Source: Ruegeria meonggei
GTDB lineage: Bacteria > Pseudomonadota > Alphaproteobacteria > Rhodobacterales > Rhodobacteraceae
Assembly (NCBI RefSeq): GCF_900172215.1
Contig: NZ_FWFP01000002.1
Location: 186,001 to 250,000, forward strand
Reading direction: 5' to 3'
Length of the DNA stretch: 64,000 nt
Below the pieces are notes generated by a model. That model was not told where the DNA came from and did no database searches. It worked only from the letters and a program-made list of their open reading frames with translations. The stretch's first letter is position 1; each line of letters begins with the position of its first letter. The position numbers were made by a program, and so were the translations under genes. Positions 51,694 to 60,935 of this stretch are shown here, piece by piece.

Positions 51694-53514
51694 TCATTCA
51701 GCCGCCATACCGTCAGTGAACTGAAGCCGGGCCAATCGAGCGTACAGCCCGTCTTGCGCCACCAGATCGTCATGGGTGCCCTGAGCGACGATCTGGCCGG
51801 CCTCTAACACGACAATCCGATCCGCCTTTTTCACCGTCGCCAGCCGGTGTGCAACGATCAGCGTGGTACGCCCGGCCCGCATCTGATCGACGGCACCCTG
51901 CACAGCACGTTCGCTTTCGGCATCCAGTGCCGAGGTCGCCTCGTCCAGCAGCAAAACCGGCGCGTCCCGCAGAATCGCGCGTGCAATGGCGATGCGTTGT
52001 TTTTGACCACCCGACAGCATCACGCCCCGCTCGCCGACAAAGCTGTCATACCCGTCTGGCAAGGCCGAGACAAAATCATGGGCAGCGGCGGCGCGGGCGG
52101 CGGCTTCAACCTCGGCATCAGACGCGTCCAGACGGCCAAAGCGGATGTTTTCACGTGCAGAAGCTGCAAAGATAACCGGGTCCTGCGGAACCAACGCCAT
52201 ATGAGATCGAAAGTCCGCCCGGTCGATGTCACGCAAATCCACCCCGTCCAGGCGTACTTGCCCGGATTCGGGGTCGTAGAACCGCTGAATCAACTGAATA
52301 ACGGTGGTTTTGCCTGCCCCTGACGGGCCTACGAAAGCCACGGTTTCACCGGGGCTGACCTGCAAGCTCAGATGATCCAGCGCCACGACACCGGGCCGCG
52401 CGGGATACCGGAAGGTCACATCATCAAAGCGGATCTCTCCGCGTACCGGGGTCGGCAAGGTCTGCGCCTTTGTGGGGTCGGTCACGGTGTCCTCCGCGTT
52501 CAGCAATTCGACCAAGCGTTCTGTGGCACCTGCTGCGCGCTGCAACTCGCTCCAGATCTCAGAAAGGGCGGCGACCGATCCGGACATTATGATGGAATAG
52601 ATCACGAACTGAATCAGGACCCCTTCGGTCATCACCCCGTTGCGTACGTCATTCGCACCCATCCACAACACGCCAACGATCCCTGAGAACACCAGGAAAA
52701 TCACGATAACCGTCAGCACCGCGCGCGTTTGAATGCGCCGCAGCGACACGACATATGACGTCTCGGTCATGTCACCAAACTGTGTGCGGCTGGCCTGTTC
52801 GTGGGTAAAGGCCTGTACGGTCTGGACCGCGCCCAGCGCCTCACCCGCGTTGCCGGATGAGGCGGCGATCCAGTCCTGATTTTCACGGCTGATCACGCGC
52901 AAACGCCGCCCTAGCACAAGAATTGGAACAATGACCAATGGTATAAGCAACAGTACCATTCCCGTGAGCTTGGCCGAGGTCAGGAGCATCAGAACTAACC
53001 CGCCGATGAACATCAACAAGTTGCGCAATGCGATCGAGACCGAAGAACCCAGGACCGATTGGATCAGCGTGGTATCGGTTGTAATCCGGCTGAGCACCTC
53101 GCCGGTCATGATGCGTTCGTAAAATTCGGGGCTCATTCCGATGACACGGTCGAACACGGCTTTGCGGATATCTGCCACAACGCGTTCGCCCAGCCGGGTC
53201 ACCAGCGCATAACGGATACCGGTTCCCACCGCCAGAATCGCAGCAATGCCCAGCGCGGCCAGAAAGTACCAATCGAGCAATTCGCCGTCTTCGATACGAA
53301 AGTTGTCAACCACGCGACGCACCGCCAGCGGTAGGGTCAATGTCATGCTGGCCGTCAACACCAGTGCCAGCGTGGCGCCCAACATTAACAGCCGATAGGG
53401 TTTCATAAAGGGCCACAGTGAGGCCAGCACGCCCACTTTTCTTGACCGGGCGCGTTCTTCGCTGGCACCGGGCGCGGGTTTGTTTGCTGGACTGGCGGGA
53501 GCGGATCTTGCCAT
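51694..53514 (-). CDS. ABC exporter (fused membrane and ATPase domains)
   Basis: A 606-residue half-transporter of the MsbA/LmrA type. A basic, Pro-rich cytosolic N-terminus precedes six helices (about 35-320), then the ATPase domain: Walker A GPSGAGKTT, signature LSGGQKQRIAIARA, Walker B VLLLDEATSALD. Homodimers of this kind export lipids, drugs or peptides. It is monocistronic on the reverse strand, 180 bases from the tRNA gene. The order of domains and the length are normal. Confidence 0.92.
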   Translation of the reverse strand: MARSAPASPANKPAPGASEERARSRKVGVLASLWPFMKPYRLLMLGATLALVLTASMTLTLPLAVRRVVDNFRIEDGELLDWYFLAALGIAAILAVGTGIRYALVTRLGERVVADIRKAVFDRVIGMSPEFYERIMTGEVLSRITTDTTLIQSVLGSSVSIALRNLLMFIGGLVLMLLTSAKLTGMVLLLIPLVIVPILVLGRRLRVISRENQDWIAASSGNAGEALGAVQTVQAFTHEQASRTQFGDMTETSYVVSLRRIQTRAVLTVIVIFLVFSGIVGVLWMGANDVRNGVMTEGVLIQFVIYSIIMSGSVAALSEIWSELQRAAGATERLVELLNAEDTVTDPTKAQTLPTPVRGEIRFDDVTFRYPARPGVVALDHLSLQVSPGETVAFVGPSGAGKTTVIQLIQRFYDPESGQVRLDGVDLRDIDRADFRSHMALVPQDPVIFAASARENIRFGRLDASDAEVEAAARAAAAHDFVSALPDGYDSFVGERGVMLSGGQKQRIAIARAILRDAPVLLLDEATSALDAESERAVQGAVDQMRAGRTTLIVAHRLATVKKADRIVVLEAGQIVAQGTHDDLVAQDGLYARLARLQFTDGMAAE

Positions 53515-53643
53515 GTCTGGCCCTTATATCGTGTTCGTACCTGAGTGATCGCTTCTAGTCGGCAGCAAGACACCGGGTCAAGCAAGCTGGCACGGTTTGA
53601 CGACCCAAAAGGGCTATTTGACGCATATCTAAGGGGCTGATTT

Positions 53644-53718
<75 letters not shown>

Positions 53719-53819
53719 TCAGCGGAGGTCGGTTTATGCGATGCGACTAGTGCCGTCAAGCGCCGTTCGACCCCGAAAATCAATTTCGCAGCAAGGAGTT
53801 TGGGGCATCAGTGGTACGG

Positions 53820-54956
53820 CTAGCCCAACGCAGGCAACCAGTCGCACGCGTCCAGATCGGCCGAAATGCGAATCATCGCGTCAAACCGCAGTGGCTGCGA
53901 TCCGGACTGCCCGAGCAATTGGCCCGGATAGGTGGTCGCGGCGGCCAGCGCATCCTGCAGCGGTACGCCGACCTGAGTGACCAGAACCTGGATCGCAGTT
54001 GTCAGATCAAGGTCCGCCCCAGCCAGCGTCCCGTCATCAAGCGTCAGCCGCCCGTCTGTTCGCGTGATCCGCCGGCCCTCCAGCTCGAACTCGGTCTGAT
54101 CCGTACCGGCCACGGCCATGGCATCGCTAACCAAAAAGATCTGTCCCGGCGCGGTTTTCGCGGCCCAGGCTGCGCGAATGACTTCGGGGTGAACATGGAT
54201 ACTGTCGGCGATCAGACCAGCCGACAAACTACCATTTGCCAGGGCAGATCCAACCAGTCCCGGTTCGCGGTTTCCAAGCTGGCTCATGGCGTTGAACAGA
54301 TGCGTCACGCAGCGCGCGCCGGCTGCAGCATAATGCTGACAGGTGGCAAAATCCGCGTTGCTATGGCCCAACGAGACCAGAACACCGGCCTCGAACAAGC
54401 TGCGGACCTGTTCTTTCGTAACCGCTTCGGGTGCGAGGGTGACTTTGAGACAAGGCAACTCGGCTGCCGCGGCGATCAGCGCCTCAAGATCCGAATCCTG
54501 CATCGGGCGGATCAAATCCGCATCATGCGCACCCTTTCTCTCAACCGACAGGTGTGGCCCTTCCAGATGCAGGCCCGCGACACCCTGTACGCCGTCCCGA
54601 ACGGCCTGTATTGCAGCCTCAACCGCCGCGCGGGTTTTTTCGGGCGTGTCTGTGATCAGCGTTGGCAACAGGGATACCACGCCCAGCTTGCGATGCGCCC
54701 CGGCGATGCGCCGGATCGTCGCGACAGAGGGATCATCGTTGAACATCACCCCGTCGCCGCCGTTGACCTGCAGATCAACGTACCCGGGGCTGATGATATC
54801 GCCGTTCAGGTCGATAACCTGCCCTTCGTTGCGCACCTGATCGTCAGGAACCAAAGCAGCCAATGCGCCTTCGCGAAAGACGATCGCTTGGCCGAACTGC
54901 AAACGCGTACCGTCGAACAAGGTCCCGTTTCGGAAAGTCACAACACCTGAGGTCAT
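53820..54956 (-). CDS. nagA: N-acetylglucosamine-6-phosphate deacetylase
   Basis: A 378-residue amidohydrolase that turns GlcNAc-6-phosphate into glucosamine-6-phosphate. Motifs are LQVNGGDGV after the first strand, LHLEGPHLS with metal ligand Glu132, SLGHSNADF, CVTHLFNAMS and the catalytic Asp in LVSDAM. It is the last gene of the leftward arm of the amino-sugar locus and overlaps the SIS gene by ATGA (54953-54956). Confidence 0.95.
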   Translation of the reverse strand: MTSGVVTFRNGTLFDGTRLQFGQAIVFREGALAALVPDDQVRNEGQVIDLNGDIISPGYVDLQVNGGDGVMFNDDPSVATIRRIAGAHRKLGVVSLLPTLITDTPEKTRAAVEAAIQAVRDGVQGVAGLHLEGPHLSVERKGAHDADLIRPMQDSDLEALIAAAAELPCLKVTLAPEAVTKEQVRSLFEAGVLVSLGHSNADFATCQHYAAAGARCVTHLFNAMSQLGNREPGLVGSALANGSLSAGLIADSIHVHPEVIRAAWAAKTAPGQIFLVSDAMAVAGTDQTEFELEGRRITRTDGRLTLDDGTLAGADLDLTTAIQVLVTQVGVPLQDALAAATTYPGQLLGQSGSQPLRFDAMIRISADLDACDWLPALG

Positions 54957-55981
54957 ACCGTCTCCGTCACCTTCTTGAGATGGCGCGGGGCGTCAGGGTC
55001 GATCCCGCGCGCGCCCGCCACTGCCTCGACCATACTGTAGAACGACGTGATGGTGGCAACGGGATCGGTCAGCCAATGGCCCGTGCGCGCCACAGGCAAC
55101 ACCTGCGCGCGGGTCACTTTGTCCGTCGCTGCAAACACCGTCGCTCCCTTGCCTGCCAGAGCGTCGGCGGCTTCAGCTGTTGTCTGTTCCGCGGCGTCTC
55201 TGGCCGCAAAAACGATCGTTGGGAACCCGTCTTCAACAATCGAAACCGGGCCGTGCAGCACTTCGGCCGCTGAATAGCTTTCGGCGTGAATCTGGCAGGT
55301 TTCCTTGATCTTCAGCGCGGCCTCGTTCGACATCGCATACGACGGCCCACGCCCCAAGGTAAACAACGACCGTCCCGTGATCGTCTCGGCCGCTGCGGAC
55401 CAGTCGCATGTTGCGGCTCTGGCCAAACAATCCGGCAACGCGTGGATCGCGCCGATCAGTTCATTATCCCCTTTGACTTCTGCCAACAGCCACAATCCCG
55501 ACACCAAAGATGTGACAAAAGTTTTGGTCGCGGCCACGCTCAGCTCTGGTCCGGCATGCAGGGGCAGAACGGCATCTGTCACCTCGGACAGGCGTGAGTT
55601 GGTGTTGTTGGTGATCGCTACGGTTACGCCTCCTGAGGATCTCAGCGACCGGGTCATGCCCACAATATCCGGGCTTTGACCAGATTGAGATATGGACAGG
55701 CACAGAGCGCCCTTGGCTTGCAAATCAACACCGTAAATCGAATTGACCGACGGCCCGACCGAAGCAACGGGCAAGTTCAAGAAAAGCTCACTGGCGTATT
55801 TCAGATAGGTACAGGCGTGGTCAGACGACCCCCGCGCAACAGTAATCAAAAACTGGGGATCGGCTTGTTTTACCATCTGTGCTGCCGCCTGGATCCCCGG
55901 CGCGCCCTGGCTTAACAACCTGTCGACGGCATCAGGGATTTCCAGGATTTCCTGGCGCATTTTCGAAGTTCGTTCGGACAT
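54953..55981 (-). CDS. SIS-domain aminosugar isomerase/deaminase (GlmS-like, NagB-II type)
   Basis: A 342-residue protein with two SIS domains and no glutaminase domain, the plan of NagB-II/AgaS. SISQSGQSPDI and LSVAATKTFVTSL lie in the first SIS domain. The second carries FTLGRGPSYAMSNEAALKIK and SAAEVLHGP, the last with the catalytic Glu/His. NagB-II converts glucosamine-6-phosphate to fructose-6-phosphate and ammonia. Its place directly after nagA's substrate step fits this role. The ATG at 55981 begins the conserved part; upstream in-frame codons to 56035 are not family-like. Confidence 0.88.
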   Translation of the reverse strand: MSERTSKMRQEILEIPDAVDRLLSQGAPGIQAAAQMVKQADPQFLITVARGSSDHACTYLKYASELFLNLPVASVGPSVNSIYGVDLQAKGALCLSISQSGQSPDIVGMTRSLRSSGGVTVAITNNTNSRLSEVTDAVLPLHAGPELSVAATKTFVTSLVSGLWLLAEVKGDNELIGAIHALPDCLARAATCDWSAAAETITGRSLFTLGRGPSYAMSNEAALKIKETCQIHAESYSAAEVLHGPVSIVEDGFPTIVFAARDAAEQTTAEAADALAGKGATVFAATDKVTRAQVLPVARTGHWLTDPVATITSFYSMVEAVAGARGIDPDAPRHLKKVTETV

Positions 55982-56000
55982 GAAGTTCCGGCCTTTCCGG

Positions 56001-56750
56001 TTACAACCGCAATTCAGCGACAAAATCATAGGCATCGCCGCGATAAAGGGACCGGGTCAGTTCCGCGACCCGCCCGTTTTTTAGGAATGAGATACGTTCG
56101 ATATTCAACCCGGCCGCCCCTTCGGGAACGTCCAGCAAATCAGCTTCGCGCGCGGCCAGGTTCAGCGCTGATATCTTTTGAAGCGCCCGCACGGGCCGCC
56201 GCCCCAACCGATCCAGCACCTCATAGAGCGAGGTGGTCACCTCAATCGGATTCGGAAGGATATCCAATGGCAACGCAGCACGTTCCAATGCCAAGGGCCG
56301 CCCGTCAGCCTCACGCAGGCGATAGATGCGGGAAATCTGCTCGCCCTCTTTCAGGCTTAGCGCTGCAATCTCCTCTGGGGTCGCCGCGAATACACCACGT
56401 TCAAGCCATTTGGACGCGGTCTGCATGCCGCGGCTCGACATATCTTCGGTGAACGAGGTCAGATGTTTCAGCGATTGCTCCACCCGCGGCACCGGTTGCC
56501 GGATGAATGAACCAGACCCCTGGCGTTGTTCGATGACACCTTCCTGAACCAGTTCCTGTATCGCCTTGCGCACGGTGACGCGCGACAGATCGGTGATCTC
56601 TACCAATTCCCGTTCCGACGGCAGGGAGGAGTTCGGGGGCAGGACACCGGTATCTATCCCTTCTTGTAGCCTGCGCCGCAGTTGGACGTAGCGCGGTCCG
56701 TTTTCCGGGGTCAGCCAGCTGTCTGCGCGTAGGAAATCACTGATGCTCAT
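56001..56750 (-). CDS. GntR-family (UTRA) regulator of the amino-sugar locus
   Basis: A 249-residue HutC-subfamily regulator. The winged helix-turn-helix covers about 18-82 (SRVTVRKAIQELVQEGVIEQ is its recognition part), and the UTRA effector domain runs about 95-245 (ISRIYRLREADGRPLALERA). Relatives (NagR, NagQ, YvoA) bind GlcN-6-P or GlcNAc-6-P and repress nag genes. It overlaps the kinase gene by 14 bases. Its binding sites are probably the two direct-repeat elements at 57614-57633 and 57736-57755. Confidence 0.88.
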   Translation of the reverse strand: MSISDFLRADSWLTPENGPRYVQLRRRLQEGIDTGVLPPNSSLPSERELVEITDLSRVTVRKAIQELVQEGVIEQRQGSGSFIRQPVPRVEQSLKHLTSFTEDMSSRGMQTASKWLERGVFAATPEEIAALSLKEGEQISRIYRLREADGRPLALERAALPLDILPNPIEVTTSLYEVLDRLGRRPVRALQKISALNLAAREADLLDVPEGAAGLNIERISFLKNGRVAELTRSLYRGDAYDFVAELRL

Positions 56751-57612
56751 GTCGGACCTCCTTTGCCAGGGCCAGCGCGCCGGTCAGCGGCGCACCCAGT
56801 GACGGGCGTATCACTGATTGCATCTCGGTCGGCAGGTAGTTCGCATAGTGCGCCGCAATTCCGCCGGTCAGACAGATCGCTTGACCGGGTTGCCATCGCA
56901 GTTTCCGGGCGGTTCCGGCGATGTAGTCTGCGCCGGCCTGCAGGATGCCCCGGGCCACGGGGTCACTATTTTTGGCGGCCGATGTCACCGAAGGGGCAAG
57001 CGCGCCAAACTGTGCGGGCGTGGCGGATCCCGCGAACCGAACAATTCCGGCAGGCCCTTGCAGGTCTGCCAACAGCTTTTGCGTCAAGGCCGTTTCGGCT
57101 TGTGTCCCGTCATAGGTGCAAAGTGTTTCCGACAAAGCCCGGCGGCCTACCCATTGGGCCGACGCCTCATCCCCAAGAACAGATCCCCAGCCCCCGGCAA
57201 ACCGCATCGCGCCATTTGTCTGTACCGCCAGAAACGAGCCTGTCCCGCAATGGGCGATCAACCCATCCCGCGCACCCAAAGCACCACGCACGGCGGCGGG
57301 CCGATCATCGTTGATCCGCGCGCAAGCCAGCCCCAAGGCATCTCGCAATCGTCCGGCAATCTCATTATCCGTGACACCCGCCAACCCGACGAAGGCAGGC
57401 CATGTCACCATCTGCTGAACCGCAACCCCTACTGTGCGGGAGATTTCCATCATACCCGCCCGAATTTGGGTCAGGGCACCGTCGAAATCACTTGAGACAT
57501 TGGCCGCGCCGGTTTCAGCGCAATGGACAATACCATCAACCTCACAGGCGACACGGCACCGCGTTCCACCGCCGTCCACCGCCAAAATCGCATTGTTCCG
57601 AGACTCAGTCAT
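56737..57612 (-). CDS. BadF/BadG-type N-acetylglucosamine (MurNAc) kinase
   Basis: A 291-residue ASKHA-fold kinase. The phosphate-1 motif LAVDGGGTRCR (Asp13), AHCGTGSF and GGWGSVLGDEASAQW are typical of eukaryotic-like GlcNAc kinases and of MurK, which phosphorylates both GlcNAc and MurNAc at the 6-position. As the importer here is an ABC system, which does not phosphorylate its cargo, such a kinase is required. It leads the leftward arm and overlaps the regulator gene. Dual sugar use is inferred from the presence of murQ. Confidence 0.85.
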   Translation of the reverse strand: MTESRNNAILAVDGGGTRCRVACEVDGIVHCAETGAANVSSDFDGALTQIRAGMMEISRTVGVAVQQMVTWPAFVGLAGVTDNEIAGRLRDALGLACARINDDRPAAVRGALGARDGLIAHCGTGSFLAVQTNGAMRFAGGWGSVLGDEASAQWVGRRALSETLCTYDGTQAETALTQKLLADLQGPAGIVRFAGSATPAQFGALAPSVTSAAKNSDPVARGILQAGADYIAGTARKLRWQPGQAICLTGGIAAHYANYLPTEMQSVIRPSLGAPLTGALALAKEVRHEHQ

Positions 57613-57613
57613 G

Positions 57614-57633
57614 ACAATACCATTATAATACCT
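57614..57633. promoter_or_regulatory. Direct-repeat operator A of the amino-sugar regulator
   Basis: On the reverse strand the site reads AGGTATTATAATGGTATTGT: two GGTATT half-sites spaced 11 bases apart. It lies just before the kinase start (57612) and would block translation initiation or transcription of the leftward arm. Its partner at 57736-57755 is nearly identical. Confidence 0.65.
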
Positions 57634-57735
57634 ATTCACTTCAGGAAAGGCCAAAAAGAACCAAATACCGCCTATATATGCGAATTACACCGCAAATCTC
57701 GGTGTTTACGTGGAAAAAAGAAAATTGTGGACAGG

Positions 57736-57755
57736 TGGTATTAGATAGGTATTGT
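57736..57755. promoter_or_regulatory. Direct-repeat operator B of the amino-sugar regulator
   Basis: TGGTATTAGATAGGTATTGT has the same two GGTATT half-sites 11 bases apart as site A, differing at only four of twenty positions. It sits 25 bases before the murQ start and points rightwards, so the two sites are oriented towards the two arms. Confidence 0.65.
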
Positions 57756-57779
57756 AAAGGGAACACATGGGGGATTCTC

Positions 57780-58667
57780 TTGACGCTGCCGTCAACCGAA
57801 CAATTGCACGATGATGCCGACCTGCTGAACCGGGGCGACCTGGTCAGTTCAGCCCGAATTCTGGCCGCTGGCCAGATCGCTGCATCCAAAGCCGCGCTTG
57901 ACGCCGCCGAGAGCATCGCGGCCGGTGCAAAAGCGATGGCCAACACAATTCGTGAGGGTGGTGTTCTTCACTATGCCGCCGCAGGATCCTCCGGGTTGAT
58001 GGCAGCAGCTGATGCGCAGGAATTGGGTGGCACATTTTCGATCCCGACGGCTCAGCTGCGAATCCATATGGCTGGTGGGTTGCCGACCGGGGCTGAGATG
58101 CCGGGCGGTGTCGAGGATGCTGATGACGGGCTGCAGGATGCGCTTGGCTCTGTGCAGGCCCGTGACACGGTGATCACCGTGTCGGCCAGCGGCTCGACCC
58201 CCTACACACTGACAGCCAGCCGCCTTGCACGCGCTCATGGAGCAACTGTGATCGGGATTGCCAACAACGCGGGCAGCCCGTTGCTGCAAGACGCCGACAT
58301 TCCCATACTGCTGGCCACGCCACCCGAGCTGATCTCGGGATCAACACGCATGGGGGCCGGAACGGCGCAGAAAATCGCGATGAACATGCTGTCCTCGCTG
58401 ATGGCGGTTGAGCTTGGGCATGTGCACAGCGGCATGATGGTCAACCTGCGCGCCGATAACGACAAGTTGCGGGCCCGCGCCACGGGAATCGTCGCCCGTA
58501 TCGCAAAAGTCGACATGACCAAGGCGCAGGATGCGCTGGATAAATCCAAAGGAGAGGTCAAGCCCGCCATACTGATCGCGGCCCAGGACCTGTCTCTGAA
58601 ACACGCAACGGCGCGCCTGCAAGCCACCGACGACATACTGAATGCTGCTCTGGCGCAAGAGACATAA
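57780..58667 (+). CDS. murQ: N-acetylmuramic acid 6-phosphate etherase
   Basis: A 295-residue SIS-domain lyase that removes D-lactate from MurNAc-6-phosphate to give GlcNAc-6-phosphate. The signature ISGSTRMGAGTAQKIAMNM is present, with HYAAAGSSGLMAAAD and the active Glu region upstream. PSTEQLHDDADLL near the start is the usual MurQ opening, so the TTG at 57780 is taken as start, with GGGGGA 5-6 bases before it. Upstream in-frame codons to 57678 cross operator B and are not family-like. It leads the rightward arm. Confidence 0.9.
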   Translation: MTLPSTEQLHDDADLLNRGDLVSSARILAAGQIAASKAALDAAESIAAGAKAMANTIREGGVLHYAAAGSSGLMAAADAQELGGTFSIPTAQLRIHMAGGLPTGAEMPGGVEDADDGLQDALGSVQARDTVITVSASGSTPYTLTASRLARAHGATVIGIANNAGSPLLQDADIPILLATPPELISGSTRMGAGTAQKIAMNMLSSLMAVELGHVHSGMMVNLRADNDKLRARATGIVARIAKVDMTKAQDALDKSKGEVKPAILIAAQDLSLKHATARLQATDDILNAALAQET

Positions 58668-58691
58668 ATGCAAACCAAACGGGAGAGAACA

Positions 58692-59945
58692 ATGACGTAC
58701 AGAAGCCTGAAACTGGCCTTACTGGGTACCACCCTGATGGCGACCAGCGCCCTTGCCGAGGACGTGACGCTGACCATCGAAAGCTGGCGCAATGACGACC
58801 TGACACTGTGGCAGGACCAAATCATACCGGCCTTCGAGGCCACACACCCTGGCATCAAGGTTCAGTTCACCCCCTCTGCCCCAGCCGAATACAATGCTGT
58901 TCTGAATTCGAAGCTGGACGCCGGATCAGCCGGAGACTTGATCACCTGCCGCCCGTTTGACGCCTCGCTGGCACTGTACGAGGCTGGTCACCTGACCGAT
59001 CTGTCATCGGTTGAAGCGATGAGCAATTTCTCGGACGTGGCGAAATCGGCGTGGCAGACGGATGACGGATCAGCCAGCTTCTGTGTGCCGATGGCGTCGG
59101 TGATCCATGGCTTTATCTACAACAAAGACGCCTTTGCCGAACTGGGTATCGAAGTTCCCACCACCGAGGACGAATTCTTTGCCGCGCTCGACAAGATCCG
59201 CGACGACGGCACCTATGTCCCGATGGCGATGGGCACCAACGACCAGTGGGAAGCGGCCACGATGGGTTATAACAACATCGGCCCGAACTATTGGAAAGGT
59301 GAGGAAGGCCGCCAGGCGCTGATCGCTGGTGAGCAGAAGCTGACCGACGAGGCTTGGACTGCCCCCTATGCCACACTGGCCCGCTGGGGTGAGTATCTGG
59401 GCGACGGTTACGAGGCGCAGACCTATCCTGACAGCCAGAACATCTTCACTCTGGGCCGTGCCGCCGTCTATCCGGCTGGATCGTGGGAAATCTCGGGCTT
59501 TAACGCGCAGGCCGATTTCGAAATGGGTGCCTTCAAGCCGCCGGTTCAGAACGCGGGCGACACCTGCTATATTTCGGATCACACGGATATCGGCATCGGC
59601 ATGAACGCCGCCACCGAAAACCCCGAAGCAGCTGAGACCTTCCTGTCCTGGGTCGCAAGCCCCGAGTTTGCCGAAATCTTCGGTAACGCCCTGCCTGGCT
59701 TCTTCCCGTTGTCGAACACACCGGTCGACCTGCAGGACCCGCTGGCCAAGGAAATCGTCGGCTGGCGCGATGAATGTGAATCGACGATCCGCTCGACCTA
59801 TCAGATCCTGTCGCGCGGCACGCCGAACCTGGAAAACGATACTTGGGGCGCATCTGTGGCGGCCATCAAGGGCGCAAAATCCGCCGAGGAACTGGGCGCT
59901 GAGCTGCAGGAAGGCCTCGCCTCCTGGTACGCTCCGCACCAGTAA
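58692..59945 (+). CDS. Sugar ABC transporter substrate-binding protein (CUT1)
   Basis: A 417-residue solute-binding protein of the SBP_bac_1 class. The signal peptide ends TSALA before EDVTLTIESWRNDD. TRPFD-like and GRAAVYPAGSWEISGF segments are typical of sugar binders. The ligand is likely an amino sugar such as MurNAc, GlcNAc or a disaccharide, by context. GGGAGAG precedes the ATG at 58692. It lies 24 bases after murQ; an intercistronic hairpin follows before the permeases. Confidence 0.9.
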   Translation: MTYRSLKLALLGTTLMATSALAEDVTLTIESWRNDDLTLWQDQIIPAFEATHPGIKVQFTPSAPAEYNAVLNSKLDAGSAGDLITCRPFDASLALYEAGHLTDLSSVEAMSNFSDVAKSAWQTDDGSASFCVPMASVIHGFIYNKDAFAELGIEVPTTEDEFFAALDKIRDDGTYVPMAMGTNDQWEAATMGYNNIGPNYWKGEEGRQALIAGEQKLTDEAWTAPYATLARWGEYLGDGYEAQTYPDSQNIFTLGRAAVYPAGSWEISGFNAQADFEMGAFKPPVQNAGDTCYISDHTDIGIGMNAATENPEAAETFLSWVASPEFAEIFGNALPGFFPLSNTPVDLQDPLAKEIVGWRDECESTIRSTYQILSRGTPNLENDTWGASVAAIKGAKSAEELGAELQEGLASWYAPHQ

Positions 59946-59954
59946 ACTGAAAGA

Positions 59955-59982
59955 TACCCGGGCGGTTGCGATCGCCCGGGTA
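59955..59982 (+). promoter_or_regulatory. Intercistronic stem-loop between binding protein and permease genes
   Basis: A perfect 10-base stem TACCCGGGCG/CGCCCGGGTA with an 8-base loop but no T run, 10 bases after the binding-protein stop. Such hairpins in ABC operons protect upstream mRNA from 3' decay and raise binding-protein yield over permease. It is not a terminator by sequence. Confidence 0.6.
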
Positions 59983-60010
59983 CCTCTGACCCTCCTATGA
60001 AAGCTGTCCC

Positions 60011-60925
60011 ATGAACCGCCCCCGCATCCGCTGGCATATCGTCGTGTTCCTTGCACCGGCCGTTCTTGTCTATACGGCGGTGATGATCTTTCCGCTGTTC
60101 AACACGCTGCGCCTGGCACTGTTCACCGAAGTTGATCAGACCCGCGTATACGTGGGATTGCAAAACTTTCGGACGCTGTTTTTTGACCCGATCTGGTCTG
60201 AACAGTTCTGGAACGCCCTGGGCAACAACTTTTGGTTTTTCCTGGTCCACATGCTGGTGCAAAATCCCATCGGCATTGCGCTGGCGGCCCTTCTCAGCCA
60301 TCCAAGCCTGCGGTTTGCGGCGCTATATCGGTCAGCGATCTTCATCCCTACAATCCTGAGTTTTGTGATCGTGGGTTTTGCCTGGAAGCTGATCCTGTCC
60401 CCCATCTGGGGCATCGCGCCATCGATGCTGGATGCGGTTGGTTTGAAGTCGCTGTTCGCGCCGTGGCTGGGCAAAGAGGAATACGCGTTGACCACGCTGG
60501 CACTTATCTCGGTCTGGCAGTTTGTCGGCATCCCGATGATGCTGATCTATGCCGCCCTGCTGACCATCCCCGAAGAAATTCTGGAAGCTGGTGAGATTGA
60601 CGGGATCACCGGGGCGTCCGCCTTCTGGAAGATCAAACTGCCGCTGATCCTGCCCTCGATCGGGATCATCTCCATCCTGACTTTCGTGGGTAATTTCAAT
60701 GCGTTTGACCTGATCTATGCGTCGCAAGGCGCGCTGGCGGGGCCCGATTTTTCGACCGATATTCTGGGGACGTTCATGTATCGCACCTTCTTTGGCTTTC
60801 AGCTGCAACTGGGCGATCCGCATATGGGATCGGCCATCGCCGGGGCCATGTTTGCCATCATCCTTGTGGGCGTATGCATCTATCTGTTTGGCATACAAAC
60901 CCGCATGCGCCGGTATCAGATGTGA
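60011..60925 (+). CDS. Sugar ABC transporter permease (MalF/UgpA class)
   Basis: A 304-residue permease with six helices. The ATPase-contact EAA loop is EAGEIDGITGASAFWKIKLP. The N-terminal region VFLAPAVLVYTAVMIFPLF is typical of CUT1 first permeases. It pairs with the next gene (10-base gap) to form the channel for the upstream binding protein. Confidence 0.92.
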   Translation: MNRPRIRWHIVVFLAPAVLVYTAVMIFPLFNTLRLALFTEVDQTRVYVGLQNFRTLFFDPIWSEQFWNALGNNFWFFLVHMLVQNPIGIALAALLSHPSLRFAALYRSAIFIPTILSFVIVGFAWKLILSPIWGIAPSMLDAVGLKSLFAPWLGKEEYALTTLALISVWQFVGIPMMLIYAALLTIPEEILEAGEIDGITGASAFWKIKLPLILPSIGIISILTFVGNFNAFDLIYASQGALAGPDFSTDILGTFMYRTFFGFQLQLGDPHMGSAIAGAMFAIILVGVCIYLFGIQTRMRRYQM

Positions 60926-60935
60926 GGGCAAAGCG

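Noticed and set aside
53811..54950. 379-codon forward open frame over nagA
   Set aside because: Shadow of nagA, which has full catalytic motifs on the other strand.
59070..60056. 328-codon reverse open frame over the sugar-binding protein gene
   Set aside because: Shadow of the binding-protein gene; no domain or start signal.
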